Source: Nitrospirota bacterium (GTDB lineage: Bacteria > Nitrospirota > Nitrospiria > SBBL01 > JAADHI01). From it: DNA of 64,000 bases. Below, piece after piece: positions 43,386 to 52,203 of this stretch. The stretch spans positions 21,461 to 85,460 of the forward strand of contig JAJDBW010000090.1 in NCBI GenBank assembly GCA_029261155.1. The letters run 5' to 3'. Below the pieces are notes generated by a model. It did not search any database. It was given only the letters and a program-made list of their open reading frames with translations, and was not told where the DNA came from. Every line of letters starts with the position of its first letter. Position 1 is the stretch's first letter. Made by a program: the position numbers and the translations under genes.

Positions 43386-44399
43386 ATGGCCAAGAAAAAA
43401 CGCATTCTCACGGGTGATCGGCCAACCGGGCCACTTCACCTGGGACACTATGTCGGCTCCTTGGCCAATCGGGTCAAACTTCAGCATGACTACGAAACCT
43501 TCATCCTCATTGCCGACGTTCAGGCCCTGACCGACCATTTCGAACACCCTGAAATTCTGCGGCAAAATATACGTGAGGTTGTTAAGGACTACCTGAGTGT
43601 GGGCATCGATCCTGAAAAAAGTACGATTGTGGTGCAGTCGATGATCCCTGAAATTGCCGAGCTTGCAGTCTATTATCTCAACCTGGTCACGGTGGCCCGG
43701 CTACAGCGGAATCCAACGGTCAAGGATGAGATGCAGCAGAAGGGCTTCGAGGCCAACCTCCCCGCCGGTTTTTTGGTCTACCCCGTCCATCAAGCAGCAG
43801 ATATCACCATCTTTCAAGCCAACCTTGTTCCTGTCGGCAAGGATCAATTGCCCATGATCGAGCAAACCAAGGAAATTGTCCGGCGTTTTAACGCGCTCTA
43901 CAAAGAAGTCATCACCGAACCCGAAGGATTAGTCGGCGATGTTGCCCGGCTACCCGGTACGGATGGCCAAGGCAAGATGAGCAAGAGCATTGGCAATGCC
44001 ATTTATTTGGCCGACGATGCGGAAACAGTTAAAAAGAAAGTTATGCAGATGTACACCGATCCGACCCGCCTGCGCGCCACCGACCCCGGCCATGTCGAAG
44101 GGAACCCCGTCTTCAGTTATCACGATGCCTTCAACCCCAACAAAGAAGAAGTGGCGGAACTCAAAGACCGCTACCGAAAGGGAAAGGTCGGCGATGTCGA
44201 GGTCAAGCAGCGGCTGCATGAGGCCCTTAATGCCTTTCTTGAGCCGATTCGTGAAAAACGCGCCACACTGACCCAAGACGAAAAACGGATCGACGAGATC
44301 CTCATCGAAGGGACCCACCGTGCCTTAAGCGTCGCTCAGCATACCCTCTCGGAAGTTCGATCCGCCATGCAAATCGAATATCCTTTCCGCCGCACTTAA
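43386..44399 (+). CDS. trpS: tryptophan--tRNA ligase
   Basis: A 337-residue class I synthetase that charges tRNA-Trp. The HIGH-like motif is [12 protein letters not shown], the KMSKS motif is [10 protein letters not shown], and the tryptophan-binding region [14 protein letters not shown] is present. The frame is open from 43164, but the family N-terminus begins at ATG 43386 ([15 protein letters not shown]), behind GGAG and downstream of the promoter, so the shorter start is right. It is monocistronic. Confidence 0.97.
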   Translation: MAKKKRILTGDRPTGPLHLGHYVGSLANRVKLQHDYETFILIADVQALTDHFEHPEILRQNIREVVKDYLSVGIDPEKSTIVVQSMIPEIAELAVYYLNLVTVARLQRNPTVKDEMQQKGFEANLPAGFLVYPVHQAADITIFQANLVPVGKDQLPMIEQTKEIVRRFNALYKEVITEPEGLVGDVARLPGTDGQGKMSKSIGNAIYLADDAETVKKKVMQMYTDPTRLRATDPGHVEGNPVFSYHDAFNPNKEEVAELKDRYRKGKVGDVEVKQRLHEALNAFLEPIREKRATLTQDEKRIDEILIEGTHRALSVAQHTLSEVRSAMQIEYPFRRT

Positions 44400-44793
44400 G
44401 GATACCTTCTTTTAAAGTACAACTTAGATCTTTCCTATCAATCTCTGCAGACGGCGAGATCACTCCGGCCGGATTTTCAATTCGGGTGAAATAACACCTT
44501 CCCAATTTGCTTGTATCCAATCCGGCATCCGAACACCCTTCCAAAACCCGACGATCCGCCAAGATAATTTATTATATTTTTTTGATTCACCCCACATGAA
44601 AAGACCTTTTTGAAGACATAACTTTTATAATGATGTTAGGTAGTTAGTAATTTTTATCGTCAATTTCCAAGCCTTAACCTTCCACCCCATCCAAAATCAT
44701 CCCTTTAGTTTTCTTCGGTTTTACCGATTAAAAGAAGAGTAGGGCCCGGGTGAGGACCTACCAAATTAAAACTGCGCGCAAAGGTGAGAAGAA
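44400..44793. other. intergenic region before the pilus-like operon
   Basis: About 390 bases, AT-rich in the middle. It must contain the promoter of the long operon that starts at 44794. An inverted repeat TCGGT-TTT-ACCGA near 44720 and the run TAGGGCCCGGGTGAGGACCTA near 44741 could be regulatory. No riboswitch family was recognised. Confidence 0.4.
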
Positions 44794-45267
44794 ATGTTTA
44801 GGCTCGATGCAGAACTCGTCAATACTTTTGTCCAACCCAGTCTTGAGATCATCGAAGAAGTTGTGCCCAAGCTCGGTCGGCTCAAGCTCGGAGAGGTCTA
44901 TATCAAAGAGATGAAGGTGTCTAACTACGACATTACGCTTTCGACCATGTTTTCGGGCCATCTTGACGGGCGGGTCCTCCTGAGCCTCCCGGTGGATCTG
45001 GCCATCGAGATCGCGGAGGGCCTAAGACAAACCGCGGTCGATTCCTTCGATTCAGAAGCCCAGACTGCCGTTGTCGAACTAATGGGCATGATCGTCGGAA
45101 ACGCCGGCCTAGAACTCAGCGACTTACACTACAACGTTAAGATGACACCCGTAATCTTCTCTTACGGCACGCGTGAACATATTGGGTCAGAAGATTGCCC
45201 TTGCCCGGTCACCGTTCCGCTCCTCAGTAATATGGGCACCTTGGAGCTCGACCTGGCCTTTTATTAA
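44794..45267 (+). CDS. CheX/CheC-like phosphatase-family protein, catalytic Asn not conserved
   Basis: A 157-residue protein of the CheX fold: VNTFVQPSLEIIEEVVP, a central beta region, and VVELMGMIVGNAG. Active CheX proteins carry ExxN in this helix to remove phosphate from CheY; here the sequence is ELMG, so the Asn is replaced by Gly. The protein may have lost phosphatase activity and act as a binding or dimerisation module, or work on another partner. AGGTGAGAAG precedes the ATG. It is the first gene of the pilus-like operon, which suggests a chemosensory or response-regulator link to that machine. Confidence 0.75.
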   Translation: MFRLDAELVNTFVQPSLEIIEEVVPKLGRLKLGEVYIKEMKVSNYDITLSTMFSGHLDGRVLLSLPVDLAIEIAEGLRQTAVDSFDSEAQTAVVELMGMIVGNAGLELSDLHYNVKMTPVIFSYGTREHIGSEDCPCPVTVPLLSNMGTLELDLAFY

Positions 45268-45347
45268 GCATACGCGGACAAATAGATAAAAATCCGCATA
45301 TGGATTGAGCCCAATAAAAAAGCACAACAATCGAAAGTAGAACCGAG

Positions 45348-47039
45348 ATGGCGAAAATAAAGGCGATAAGACTCGAAGAAGCCCTCTTAGAAGAAGGACT
45401 CATTAGCCAGGCGGATCTCGACGCGGCCCTCGTACAACTCGCGGAGGGCGATCAGACCCTTGAGCAGATCCTCGTGAAAGCCGGCACCATCGATGTGAAG
45501 AAACTGATTCAGATCAAAGGCAAGGTTCTGGGACTTCGCGTGATCGATCTGACTAGCTTTCCGATTCCGGCAGAAGCCGCCACCTCCGTTCCCGAGTATC
45601 TGGCACGCAAACACCACTTCATTCCGGTCATCAAAAGAGAAGAAACAATTACCTTGGCCATGGCCGATCCCTTGGACATTGATGCCATCGATGCCGTGGA
45701 ACGTCACTCAGGCTGCCGGGTTGAAACCATGCTGAGCAGCGAAACGGAGATTCGCGATGCCATTCGCACCTTTTTTGGCGTCTTCGGCCAAATCAACACG
45801 CTGCTGGAACAAACGGCGCGGGACCGATTAGAAATGGAGGCCGAACCCCTAGAGAATAACAACGTCGATTTAACGTCTTTAGAGGGGCCCATCGCACAAA
45901 TCGTCAACCTCATCATCACCCAAGCCGTCAATGTCGGTGCCAGCGATGTTCACTTGGAACCCTTGGAGGATCGATTACGCGTGCGTTTTCGGGTCGATGG
46001 CTTGCTCCAAGAAGTCCTCTCCTTCGAAAAAATTTATCAAGCCGCACTGGCCTCTTCCGCCAAAATCATGTGTTCCATGGACATCGCCGAAAAGCGCGTC
46101 CCCCAAGACGGTCGATTCCGAGTCATGGTCAATGGCCGCGCAATCGATTTGCGAGCCTCCACCTTTCCCACGATGAATGGAGAAAAATTTGTTTTTCGTA
46201 TCTTGGATAAAGAAAGCGCCAATATTGATTTGTCGCAACTCGGAATTCGAACCCAAGAATATGAAAAGCTGAGCAAGGTTATCAAACAACCCCACGGTCT
46301 TTTTCTGGTGACGGGGCCGACCGGCAGCGGCAAGACCACCACACTCTATTCCGTGTTGAAAGAGGTCAATACCCCTCGCGTTAACATCCTCACCATGGAA
46401 GATCCGGTCGAGTTCGATCTCGACACGGTTAACCAAGGACAGGTGAATGTGAAGTCCGGCCTGACCTTTGCCAAAGGCCTGCGGGCCATGCTCCGGCAAG
46501 ACCCCGACATCGTTATGATCGGCGAAATCCGCGACAATGAAACCGCTGAAATTGCCACGCAAGCCGCGCTCACCGGGCACTTGGTCTTAAGCACCCTGCA
46601 CACCAATAGTGCGCCAGGCGCCGTGGCGCGCCTAACGGACATGGATGTCGAACCTTTTCTGGTCGCCTCCTCCCTGGCAGGGGTGCTGGCCCAGCGCCTC
46701 GTCCGACGCCTCTGTCAAAAATGTAAAAAACCCTACAAAGCGCAACCGGAGATGTTGCAACGACTGGGACTCCTAGACGACTTCGATTTTCAATTTTACC
46801 AACCCGTCGGCTGCCGGGAGTGCGGCCGAACGGGGTACCGGGGCCGGGCCGGCATTTATGAAGTGATGTTTCCCAACGAAAAAATTCGATCCATGATCAT
46901 CGCAAGAAAATCCACTGGCGAGCTACGCGAGCAGGCCATGTCAGACGGCATGCTCACCTTGCAAATGGATGGCATCGATAAAGCGGTGGCGGGGATTAGC
47001 AGTGTTGAAGAAGTCCTGCGTGTGGCGGGCGGAGAATAG
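45348..47039 (+). CDS. type IV pilus/type II secretion assembly ATPase with MshEN domain
   Basis: A 563-residue GspE/PilB/MshE-type ATPase. Residues about 5-150 form an MshEN domain (IRLEEALLEEGLISQADLDA and LEQILVKAGTIDVKKLIQIK) like the c-di-GMP-binding motifs of MshE, though the first Gly of RLG is Glu. The motor domain has LEPLEDRLRVRFRVDG, Walker A GPTGSGKTTT (about 322), the Asp box EDPVEFDL, Walker B MIGEIRDNETAEIA and the His box LSTLHTNSA. A four-Cys zinc motif (CQKC and CREC) lies near residues 455-490. It powers pilin polymerisation at the inner membrane. It is the second gene of the operon. Confidence 0.93.
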   Translation: MAKIKAIRLEEALLEEGLISQADLDAALVQLAEGDQTLEQILVKAGTIDVKKLIQIKGKVLGLRVIDLTSFPIPAEAATSVPEYLARKHHFIPVIKREETITLAMADPLDIDAIDAVERHSGCRVETMLSSETEIRDAIRTFFGVFGQINTLLEQTARDRLEMEAEPLENNNVDLTSLEGPIAQIVNLIITQAVNVGASDVHLEPLEDRLRVRFRVDGLLQEVLSFEKIYQAALASSAKIMCSMDIAEKRVPQDGRFRVMVNGRAIDLRASTFPTMNGEKFVFRILDKESANIDLSQLGIRTQEYEKLSKVIKQPHGLFLVTGPTGSGKTTTLYSVLKEVNTPRVNILTMEDPVEFDLDTVNQGQVNVKSGLTFAKGLRAMLRQDPDIVMIGEIRDNETAEIATQAALTGHLVLSTLHTNSAPGAVARLTDMDVEPFLVASSLAGVLAQRLVRRLCQKCKKPYKAQPEMLQRLGLLDDFDFQFYQPVGCRECGRTGYRGRAGIYEVMFPNEKIRSMIIARKSTGELREQAMSDGMLTLQMDGIDKAVAGISSVEEVLRVAGGE

Positions 47040-47054
47040 CGGAACGGTGCAACT

Positions 47055-48242
47055 ATGACGACAAAAACGGCTAAAGAGAAGCTGAAAATTCAAGACAACA
47101 ATCGCCTCGGTTCGGGCTCATATCAAGGCAAAACGAATCGGGATGCAGATAAAAAGCCCTCGAAAAAAGGGGGGGGCATCGCTAGGTTCAGTGCATTCAA
47201 AAAAGTCGATCTCGATACCATCCTTTCCTTTTTTACGCAGTTTGCCCTGCTGATTCGCTCCGGACTTCCGCTCTTTCAAAGCTTGGAAATGGTCATCGAG
47301 CAGACCATCAACCCCCAGATGAAAGAAATCTTAAAACAAATACGGAACGACCTCATCAACGGCAAGTCCTTGTCTGAAGCGATGAAAAGGCACTCGCGAG
47401 TGTTTACCGAGCTCCACATCAGCATGATAATTGTGGGCGAGGGCGGCGGCAAGCTCGACTTGGCTTTCGAACGAATCGTCAAGGTCCTTGAGGATCAACG
47501 CGCACTCAGCAAGAAGCTCAAACAAGTCGTGAACAAAGTTATCGGGATGGTGTCTTTATTCGCCGTGGTCATGGTTGGCATTCTTGTCTTTGTTTTTCCA
47601 AAATTTTCGGAGATTTTCACAAAAGTCGGGATGGATCTCCCAGCGACAACAAAAGCCATGATGACCGTAAGCAATTTCATACTGGCACATAAAATCTCGC
47701 TGCCGCTTGGGCTCATCGGGAGCGGGATCGGATTGGCCCTCTTTATTAGATCCGATACCGGCCAAGCCGCGTTCGATCGCGCGAAGGTGAAGGTCCCCGG
47801 AATCAATAAGATCGTCTTAAATGCCGCCTTAGCCGACTTTAGCCGGACCCTCGGTTCGCTCTTGTCCACCGGGGTGCCCATGGTTCAAGCCTTGGAAATT
47901 TCACGCGACGCCACAACCAACTTGGTGGTCCGGCCGATCCTCACGGAATTGATTCGCGATGTCCGGGAAGGGGTCAAAATCTCGGAATCCTTAGCGCGAA
48001 AGAAAATCTTTCCAAATATCATGATCCAGTTAACGGCCGCAGGCGAAAACTCCGGCCAGCTCGATGTCATGATGGTGAATATCTATCTCTATTGCAAAGA
48101 ACGCGTCGAAGAATCGGTTGTCCGTTTAACCGCTGTTCTTGAACCCCTCATGCTGATTGTCTTGGGCGGCATGGTGCTTATGATGGCCGCGTCTATTTTT
48201 CTACCGATGTTTAACTTGGCCGGAACGGTTCGCCGGAATTAA
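47055..48242 (+). CDS. pilC: PilC/GspF inner-membrane platform protein
   Basis: A 395-residue polytopic platform protein with two GspF repeats: LDTILSFFTQFALLIRSGLPL at about residues 53-73 (split motif) and FSRTLGSLLSTGVPMVQALE at about 258-277. Three hydrophobic segments (VSLFAVVMVGILVFVFPKF; SLPLGLIGSGIGLALFI; LMLIVLGGMVLMMAASIFL) fit the family. It couples the cytoplasmic ATPase to pilin insertion. A charged, Lys-rich N-terminal 45 residues precede the first repeat. It starts 15 bases after the ATPase stop. Confidence 0.93.
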   Translation: MTTKTAKEKLKIQDNNRLGSGSYQGKTNRDADKKPSKKGGGIARFSAFKKVDLDTILSFFTQFALLIRSGLPLFQSLEMVIEQTINPQMKEILKQIRNDLINGKSLSEAMKRHSRVFTELHISMIIVGEGGGKLDLAFERIVKVLEDQRALSKKLKQVVNKVIGMVSLFAVVMVGILVFVFPKFSEIFTKVGMDLPATTKAMMTVSNFILAHKISLPLGLIGSGIGLALFIRSDTGQAAFDRAKVKVPGINKIVLNAALADFSRTLGSLLSTGVPMVQALEISRDATTNLVVRPILTELIRDVREGVKISESLARKKIFPNIMIQLTAAGENSGQLDVMMVNIYLYCKERVEESVVRLTAVLEPLMLIVLGGMVLMMAASIFLPMFNLAGTVRRN

Positions 48243-48363
48243 AAAGAACGAGCAGAAAAAAAAGGTCCGGCATCGATGATTGCTGCGGCCAAATCGAGTC
48301 AGAACAAACAAGAAAATCAATAGGCACCCGCACAAAGGCGGGTTTACAAAAGGAGGAATAAAG

Positions 48364-48855
48364 ATGAAAGCAAGTCAGAACAAACGACCAAACCCACTCG
48401 GGGTTAAAGGCTTCACCCTCATCGAACTCATTATCGTCATGTCCGTCATCGCCATCTTACTGGCGGCAGGGATTCCGGCATTTCAGGGGATGCAGACGGA
48501 AGGCGATTTAAGCAAGGTTGATTCGGAACTGCAAACCCTGAAAACGGCGGTGATCTCCTACCGGCGGCACAATGGGGCTTTTCCAGCTAATATTGCTGCG
48601 GCACTCACGGGGGCCACACCCAAACTGATTACCAATATACTGGAAGATCCCTTTAAGACCGACGCCACGACAACCCCCGATACCTACGGCTATATCACCG
48701 GAAACGATGCCAGCTTCGGCGATTATTTCATTATATATTCCAAAGGACCCGATTTTACGGTCTCGACCTCTTGGAGCGCCGCCAACGATCGGGCCGAAAT
48801 CGCCGCTGGAAAAGACGATATCGCGGTCAGCAATGCCGAGGTAAAGAAACTCTAA
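48364..48855 (+). CDS. major (pseudo)pilin, GspG-like
   Basis: A 163-residue prepilin. The type III signal is LGVKG-FTLIELIIVMSVIA with cleavage after Gly and Glu at mature position 5. The soluble domain carries the GspG-like pattern LQTLKTAVISYRRHNGAFPA and, later, YFIIYSKGPD. It is probably the main fibre subunit. An excellent AAGGAGG precedes the ATG at 48364; an upstream open frame to 48280 is rejected. The strong ribosome site fits high expression. Confidence 0.92.
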   Translation: MKASQNKRPNPLGVKGFTLIELIIVMSVIAILLAAGIPAFQGMQTEGDLSKVDSELQTLKTAVISYRRHNGAFPANIAAALTGATPKLITNILEDPFKTDATTTPDTYGYITGNDASFGDYFIIYSKGPDFTVSTSWSAANDRAEIAAGKDDIAVSNAEVKKL

Positions 48856-48889
48856 TCGACCTTTCTTCAGAAATCACGAAGGAGGGAAA

Positions 48890-49426
48890 ATGGACAAGCA
48901 AGCGAGGCCCCTGGCCGTCTTGAATGCGAAGGGGGTCAGCCTCATTGAGGTCATGATTTCCATCGGCTTTTTGTCCGTACTCCTCATCCCACTGGGCGAG
49001 ATGTACCTTGCCAGTTACGGGGGTGCGGGTAATGTGGGCTATTTCGACCAGGCCTCCAACTTGGCCCAGGAAATGATGGAAGAAATCACATCTAAGGCCT
49101 ATGAGGACCCGACCGCCGGCGCAGGGTCCTTTGGAACGGAAGAAGGCAGCCGCGTCGATTTCGACGACGTCGACGATTTCGACAGCTATGGACCCAACAC
49201 GCCGCCGAAGGACATTCAAAATAACGATATGAGTGCTTATGCCACATTCAGTCGTTCGGTCACTGTCGTCAACGTGTCGGATGTCGGCCCAAGCAACCTG
49301 CCGCGGGCCAACTTGAATGCCCAAACGGACGGCAGCACGGGTTTTAAGCTGGTAACCGTCACCGTCACTTGGGATGAGGGCAGGCAGATGCAAACATTGG
49401 AGCGAATCGTTGCAAATTATAAATAA
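48890..49426 (+). CDS. minor pseudopilin, PilV/GspI-like
   Basis: A 178-residue prepilin-like protein: NAKG-VSLIEVMISIGFLSVLLIP is the type III signal with Glu5 present. The domain that follows (QASNLAQEMMEEITSKAY) resembles the PilV/GspI group that forms the pilus tip complex. An Asp-rich stretch FDDVDDFDSYG lies mid-protein and might bind calcium. GGAGG precedes the ATG. Confidence 0.82.
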   Translation: MDKQARPLAVLNAKGVSLIEVMISIGFLSVLLIPLGEMYLASYGGAGNVGYFDQASNLAQEMMEEITSKAYEDPTAGAGSFGTEEGSRVDFDDVDDFDSYGPNTPPKDIQNNDMSAYATFSRSVTVVNVSDVGPSNLPRANLNAQTDGSTGFKLVTVTVTWDEGRQMQTLERIVANYK

Positions 49427-49919
49427 GATCAGGCCTCCTACATCTAAACAATCGATACGGAATGACGCGGGCTTCACCTTGTTGGAGCAGATGATTGCCA
49501 TCGGAATTTCGAGTGTCCTCTTCGGAACGGTGTTTCTCGGCTACCACATCGCGCTAGACACCTTCGACAATCAACTGGAAGACACGCGAATGTGGGTCGA
49601 TCTGCGCGAGGGCGCGGAGTCGATGAAGGCGGATCTGCGCGATGCCAGCGCCGTCACCTATCCACCCGCATCCGGACTTTTAATTACCTTTACTTTAAAA
49701 ACCGATGGACTGACCTATTCTTACTACATCAATGGGAATAAGGCCTTGGTTCGGCAGCTCGGCACGAGCGGAAGCGGCGGACGCGTGATTGCGAAAAATA
49801 TGGATTCAGGCGGCACCGCTGTCACCCAGGTGGGTAACTTAATTACCATTTCGCTCGCCACATCCTTCGCAGGACAAAACGCACGCATCAACACCAGCGT
49901 CCGGCCAAGAAATACCTAG
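49410..49919 (+). CDS. minor pseudopilin, PilW/GspJ-like
   Basis: A 169-residue prepilin-like protein with NDAG-FTLLEQMIAIGISSVLFG as type III signal (Glu5 present). The domain includes LREGAESMKADLRDAS and ends NARINTSVRPRN, typical of the PilW/GspJ group. The best start is TTG at 49410, seven bases after GGAG, overlapping the previous gene by 17 bases; an ATG at 49374 is an alternative with a longer leader. Translation is likely coupled. Confidence 0.82.
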   Translation: MQIINKIRPPTSKQSIRNDAGFTLLEQMIAIGISSVLFGTVFLGYHIALDTFDNQLEDTRMWVDLREGAESMKADLRDASAVTYPPASGLLITFTLKTDGLTYSYYINGNKALVRQLGTSGSGGRVIAKNMDSGGTAVTQVGNLITISLATSFAGQNARINTSVRPRNT

Positions 49920-49926
49920 GGGAAGC

Positions 49927-50328
49927 ATGAGCAATGCAGTCATAAATTATCAAGGGAAGAACAAGAACCCATCCGGCTTTGTCTTAATCGGCATTTCGAT
50001 CCTCATGGGGATCCTCGTTCTCATCGGCGCTTCACTGCTCGGCATGGTCGACACCAATCTTGTGGATGCCTTTGTACAGCAGGAAGAAGTTCAAGCCCTC
50101 TACCTCGCCGAAACCGGGATCGAAGAAGGCATTTGGTATCTTCAAAACGTCGACATTACTTGGACGGGAGACAGTCCCACAGAACACATGCTCACGAAGG
50201 GAAGCTATACCATCTCCGTCGATCAAAGCGGCGCCCCAACGTATATCATCACCGTAACAGGCTATGTCCCTAACAAAAGCAATGTCCGCGTGCAAAAAAC
50301 CCTCGAAGTCACAGGAACCTTGTCATGA
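49927..50328 (+). CDS. minor pilin-like protein, PilX/GspK-like, lacking Glu5
   Basis: A 133-residue protein with NPSG-FVLIGISILMGILVLIG as the signal; position 5 of the mature chain is Gly, as in GspK/PilX-like tip pilins, which lack the Glu. The segment LVDAFVQQEEVQALYLAETGIEEGIWYL is the PilX N-terminal motif (seen as two parts). It probably caps the tip complex. It overlaps the next gene by four bases. Confidence 0.82.
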   Translation: MSNAVINYQGKNKNPSGFVLIGISILMGILVLIGASLLGMVDTNLVDAFVQQEEVQALYLAETGIEEGIWYLQNVDITWTGDSPTEHMLTKGSYTISVDQSGAPTYIITVTGYVPNKSNVRVQKTLEVTGTLS

Positions 50329-51170
50329 ACCTTAGACCCATACATCGCAAAGGCCTTTGTTGGGCGGCCCTACTCATGTTCATCGTTTCGATTTTCGCCC
50401 CATCGCGCGCCGAGGCCGTGCCCCTTTTCAGCGAAGGTTCGCTGACCCTCACCCTCCAAAATGCAAGCCAAAGCGATACCTTGCTCTACGGGCTTGACGA
50501 AAACATCACCCTTAAATTTATCACCACAAACAATCACAGCAAAGCCGAACTTAGCGTTGAGGACTATCGCGAAGCGACCAGCTATTTGGACAAGGTCGAT
50601 ATGACGGAGACGGACAATGGCGACGGCACCTACACCTATAGCTATACCTTCAACACCGACGATCTATTTGAGGGCACAGCCGATTGGTACTATTTTAAAA
50701 CCCAATTCAAGGGCCCCACTGCAGAACAAAAAGCGTACTTTGTTGTTGGGAATCCCGGCACGCCCTACAGCATCAAAACCTTCTCAGATGCGGCCTACAG
50801 CCTAAGCGCAGACAGCTTCGAGCTGTCCGACACGGTCTATGTCGAAGTCGTCGGAAACGATAACGGCAACGACATCAAAAAAGAAAAGATAAAGGTCCTG
50901 GACTACAGCGACAGCAAATATATCGACAGCAACATCGGTGACCTCAACAACAACAATGGCGTTTTCCGCTTCAGCCTCGACCTCTCCACAGCGAGCCCAG
51001 CCTTCACCACCGATTGGTGGTACACCCTCGAGGTCGAGATCGAACAAGACAAGGTGAAAGGCGAGAAGGAGAACACCTCCTTTCTAGGTGGAAAACAAAT
51101 TCGCATCCTACCTAGCAGCCAAGGGGGTGGGAAAAATTGGACGCAACAAAAATGGCGAGAAGTCGATTAG
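50325..51170 (+). CDS. unknown secreted protein encoded inside the pilus-like operon
   Basis: A 281-residue exported protein with signal peptide WAALLMFIVSIFAPSRAEA. I do not recognise a family. The sequence looks like two beta-sandwich domains (LTLQNASQSDTLLYGLDENI; then SLSADSFELSDTVYVEVVGN), each with acidic, Asn-rich loops (NGDGTYTYSYTF; DLNNNNGVFRFSLD) as in adhesive or calcium-binding domains. Its ATG overlaps the PilX-like stop (ATGA), so it is part of the machine's operon. Possible roles are a tip adhesin, a secreted substrate or a periplasmic stabiliser. Confidence 0.7.
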   Translation: MNLRPIHRKGLCWAALLMFIVSIFAPSRAEAVPLFSEGSLTLTLQNASQSDTLLYGLDENITLKFITTNNHSKAELSVEDYREATSYLDKVDMTETDNGDGTYTYSYTFNTDDLFEGTADWYYFKTQFKGPTAEQKAYFVVGNPGTPYSIKTFSDAAYSLSADSFELSDTVYVEVVGNDNGNDIKKEKIKVLDYSDSKYIDSNIGDLNNNNGVFRFSLDLSTASPAFTTDWWYTLEVEIEQDKVKGEKENTSFLGGKQIRILPSSQGGGKNWTQQKWREVD

Positions 51171-51231
51171 GACAAGTCAGTGGAACTAAAACCCCTGGAC
51201 TGTAGAAGCACCGAGGTTTGAGAAAGGCCTT

Positions 51232-52203
51232 ATGAACTGGAAAGACATACCCAAAAGCCAAAAGATCGTATTCACCGGTCTTCTCCTTGCCGCTTTAGTA
51301 TTCGGGGCAAAGCGCTTGAGTGGGTCCATCGTCAAAGGCATGCAGGAAAGCGAACAGGTCTTGATTCAGTTGCAAGCGGAGCGCGAAAACCTGGCCTTGG
51401 CGGAAGAAGAATTGGACGGGGGCAAAACGGAGACGGCGCTGAAGGAAGAATTGAAGGCCCTCGAGGCCGCAATGCCGCAAGAAATCGATGGTCAATTTCT
51501 GCTAAAGCAATTTGCGACCAGCGCGGCCAAACATGGAATTGAGATTGTCCGAATCGAGCCTGAGGCCATTCGCGCCGGAGAAACGAAAGAAGCCCCGGAC
51601 GGCAGCCCTGTTCAGGGTCCGGGCACCCAACCGGTTCTAGTTAAAATGAACGCAAGCTTCGCAGACATGGTGCATTATATTAAGGAGATCGAAAATCAAA
51701 ATTCACTACTTTCCACCACCGCTTTGACGGGTCACGTCGGGAAAAAAGGCCTCGATCGTTTGGATATCGACGCCACCTTTGAGATCATGCTTGCTCCGAA
51801 AAATGATGCCCCCGAAACAGAGGGACACAATCTACCCCCTGAACACCGACAAAAGGAAGACGAGTCGATCGAAAAGCCGGAGCCGACCCCGCCCCCGCTT
51901 CAGGTCAATAACTTGCATTTCGTCTCCCGGGAACCGAAAAAACAAGGTGAAGAAAAACCCTTAAATAAGGCGGTTGCCGCTGAAGGCCTTCAGGGCATGG
52001 CGATGACATCGGGAAAAGCGCCACCTGCACCCCTGCCCTTCACAATCGATGGCTTTTTAGGCAAGACCGTCTTGGTTAAGGGTGAAATTTTCAAACTCAA
52101 AGACCGCATCGAGGGTTGGACTCTGATCGCCATCGACCCAACGCGAGGCGAAATTCACTTGGAGCAAAACGGCATAAAATCCGTTTTGATAATGCAACGA
52201 TGA
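51232..52203 (+). CDS. PilO-PilP fusion (alignment subcomplex protein)
   Basis: A 323-residue inner-membrane protein. A single transmembrane helix (IVFTGLLLAALVFGAKRL) is followed by a coiled coil (VLIQLQAERENLALAEEEL) and a PilO-like ferredoxin fold (FLLKQFATSAAKHGIEIVRI to FADMVHYIKEIENQNSLL). After a Pro-rich linker the last 60 residues (FTIDGFLGKTVLVKGEIFKL, then RGEIHLEQNGIKSVLIMQR) resemble the PilP/GspC homology domain that contacts the secretin. PilO and PilP are usually separate. The next gene, the secretin, overlaps by four bases, which fits this contact. Confidence 0.78.
   Translation: MNWKDIPKSQKIVFTGLLLAALVFGAKRLSGSIVKGMQESEQVLIQLQAERENLALAEEELDGGKTETALKEELKALEAAMPQEIDGQFLLKQFATSAAKHGIEIVRIEPEAIRAGETKEAPDGSPVQGPGTQPVLVKMNASFADMVHYIKEIENQNSLLSTTALTGHVGKKGLDRLDIDATFEIMLAPKNDAPETEGHNLPPEHRQKEDESIEKPEPTPPPLQVNNLHFVSREPKKQGEEKPLNKAVAAEGLQGMAMTSGKAPPAPLPFTIDGFLGKTVLVKGEIFKLKDRIEGWTLIAIDPTRGEIHLEQNGIKSVLIMQR

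Noticed and set aside
48240..48363. Possible sigma54 promoter before the major pilin gene
   Set aside because: The GG and GC elements are 11 rather than 10 bases apart and the flanking consensus is poor.
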